Below, one piece after another: positions 62,610 through 64,000 of a stretch of 64,000 nt of DNA. The notes beneath the pieces are model-generated. The model did not search any database. It had not been told where the DNA came from and was given only the letters and a program-made list of their open reading frames with translations. Source of the stretch: Cristatella mucedo (taxonomy: Eukaryota; Bryozoa; Phylactolaemata; Cristatellidae); assembly GCA_009760855.2 (NCBI GenBank), contig WPIO01000003.1, positions 2,075,001 to 2,139,000 on the forward strand, read 5' to 3'. Both the position numbers and the translations under genes were made by a program. How positions within the stretch are numbered: the first letter of the stretch is position 1; the number at the start of each line of letters is the position of its first letter.

Positions 62610-63330
62610 AAGTTAACCGGTGGAGCCCTGTCCCGCCGGGGTCGCAGGTGCCACCCAGAGACTCCCGGTTTCAGGAGCAGGGACCACACGGCTTCCGAGC
62701 CAGAGATGTGGCTCCCGAGACGAAAAGCCGCCACAGCGCCGTTCGTTCCGCGAAGGCACTGCCCAGGTCAGCCTGGCAGACTTTATTATCTGGCCACCAG
62801 CTGATGAGGGCGCCTACCGCGAAGGCCTCCGCCACTGCCGTCCGGTAGCCAGCGCTCAGAAGAGATTGGGCTGTGGCTGCGTATTTCTCGACCTTGTGCC
62901 GGGCCGCCACTGCCAGGTCATCTGCGCTGCCATCAAACGACACAGTCACAACGACGATGACTGCGTTGGTGCCATTGTCAATGACTAGGTCTGGCTTGAG
63001 AGCCGGACCCCGGCGAGCGGGTAGGTGCAATATGCCGAGAGGCAGGAGAGCGCTGTGGCCGGAAGAGCCTCGATTAGGCGACCCAGAATCTTGTTATGGT
63101 GGGCCGTTATCGCCTACTGCATCGGCCGGCAGTGGCTTAGTACGTCGCAGACGGTCTCTGCCTCTGTGCGGCAGCGACGGAAACTGGTAGCCGCACCGGG
63201 GTAGCAGGACCGGCTCCTGGTGGCGCCCACAGGCAATGCGTGCCGACGCGAGCGGTGGACGAACTGCCTGGCCGCTACGTTCTCTGCGACGACGACCCGT
63301 CTTGCTGTAGCGTAAGTTTAGTTTCCTCAA
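62610..63330 (-). mobile_element. RLE-type non-LTR retrotransposon remnant (R2/NeSL-like C-terminus)
   Basis: The minus strand reads ...FRRCRTEAETVCDVLSHCRP..., with a Cys-x2-Cys ... His-x-Cys zinc-knuckle pattern, near 63160-63090. A TAG and a frame shift follow, then KPDLVIDNGTNAVIVVVTVSFDG ... ARHKVEKY ... AVGALISWWP (62671-63030). This is the C-terminal restriction-endonuclease-like domain (PD...D-V-TV...K) of site-specific-type LINEs. The broken frame indicates a dead fragment. The RT proper is not present. Confidence 0.72.
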
Positions 63331-63951
63331 AATTCCGTTTTTTTATGAAAATAGCTGAGCTACAAGAACGCAGAAGTGGTCTCAATTGACACCGTTTAAA
63401 TATTACTTAGGCTTTCCCTGAGATTTAGCGTAGCAAAAGAATTGAAGCAGTTCGGCTACCGCCGGCCAGGTCATAGAGCGAAACCTGAGGAACAGGTAAA
63501 ACTAGCTCGTACACAAATCTGACGCTTATTTATCTTTGAATAAAATAGGTGCGCAAATACTCATAGATTTTCCACAATATAAGCATGGACGAAAACGGTT
63601 CTTCACGGGGAGCACCTCTCAGGTACCTCGCCACGATACAAGCCCTGGCGTGTGCGCGCAGCGTAAAGCGCTTTCGCCGGTGCGTAACCGCTGCTAACCG
63701 ACCCACAATAAGCTGTCACTTTCAGCGCCCAGTTGTTGCCGCTTGTGTTTTAACCGTACTGCAGCGCTGGATTGCACGGTCCACCGGTAGAGCGCCGGGT
63801 GACAAACGCTTTCGCGGTTACAGCTCTAATGAGCGGGAAGTACTCCCATTGGTACAGCGCCCAAATAATGAGATACATACTGGTGGTTCTGACAAAGTGG
63901 AAGTTTCCACCCTTTTCTGCAACCTTAATAGTAGGGCAGAACTGCCTAGGG
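63331..63951. other. no gene recognised
   Basis: No coding similarity. The last 8 bases (gcctaggg) are a possible target-site duplication for the element that follows. Confidence 0.4.
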
Positions 63952-64000
63952 CAGTGGTTTTCAATCTTCTAATGCCGCGACCCTTTAATTTAGTTCATGT
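63952..64000 (+). mobile_element. probable hAT transposon terminal end (cut by window edge)
   Basis: Begins CAGTGGTTTTCAATCTTCTA and continues with atgccgcgaccctttaattt, closely resembling the terminal inverted repeat of widespread animal hAT (Charlie/SPIN-like) elements, typically CAGTGGTTCTCAACCT...GCGACCC. Only 49 bp are visible. Confidence 0.65.

Overview
The window looks like animal nuclear DNA: genes are split by GT-AG introns, coding density is low, and the space between exons is filled with non-LTR retrotransposons, tRNA-derived SINEs, an LTR-like foldback repeat, and long GA, TA and CA microsatellites. Nothing in the sequence fixes the species. An invertebrate is my guess from the repeat mix, not a demonstrated fact. 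All splice sites were placed by eye, using reading-frame phase and protein-family similarity.

Two protein-coding genes can be assembled, both on the minus strand. (1) Positions 9916-15612: an apparently 8-exon gene (about 553 codons) with two consecutive helix-plus-WW modules of the type found at the N-terminus of centrosomal protein CEP164. Every intron is in phase 1, and exon types are internally duplicated (two WW exons, two exons with a SF-x-x-YQE motif, two starting DDTDV). (2) Positions 35211-50944: a 5-exon SLC45-family (MFS) sugar/proton transporter of about 660 residues, with a long Gly/Asn-rich, sequon-bearing loop between TM3 and TM4. Its first exon lies in a very GC-rich region.

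Between them, at 28.97-32.36 kb, is a decayed colinear second copy of the WW gene: final-exon, DDTDV-exon, WW2 and WW1 relics in the same order and orientation. It is capped by an approximately four-unit tandem array of a 124-bp monomer cut from the core of the WW2 exon. This is the most unusual structure in the window.

Repeats by region: 1-5 kb, LTR-like repeats, a SINE and a LINE; 5-7 kb, GA tracts; 7.9-9.3, 18.2-23.8, 38.7-40.1 and 58.4-60.3 kb, CR1/L2-like LINE copies in plus orientation; 2.2-3.7, 17.0-17.8, 32.5-33.3, 40.1-40.8, 51.9-52.9 and 55.8-56.6 kb, the same family in minus orientation. Four long copies begin at the same internal RT position, and two share a YADD-to-YADG change. 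SINEs carry a tail matching the LINE 3' hairpin. The right end has a restriction-like-endonuclease LINE remnant (62.6-63.3 kb) and the first 49 bp of a probable hAT terminus running off the window.

The two real genes have no evident functional link. The rest of the window is repeat turnover around and inside their introns.
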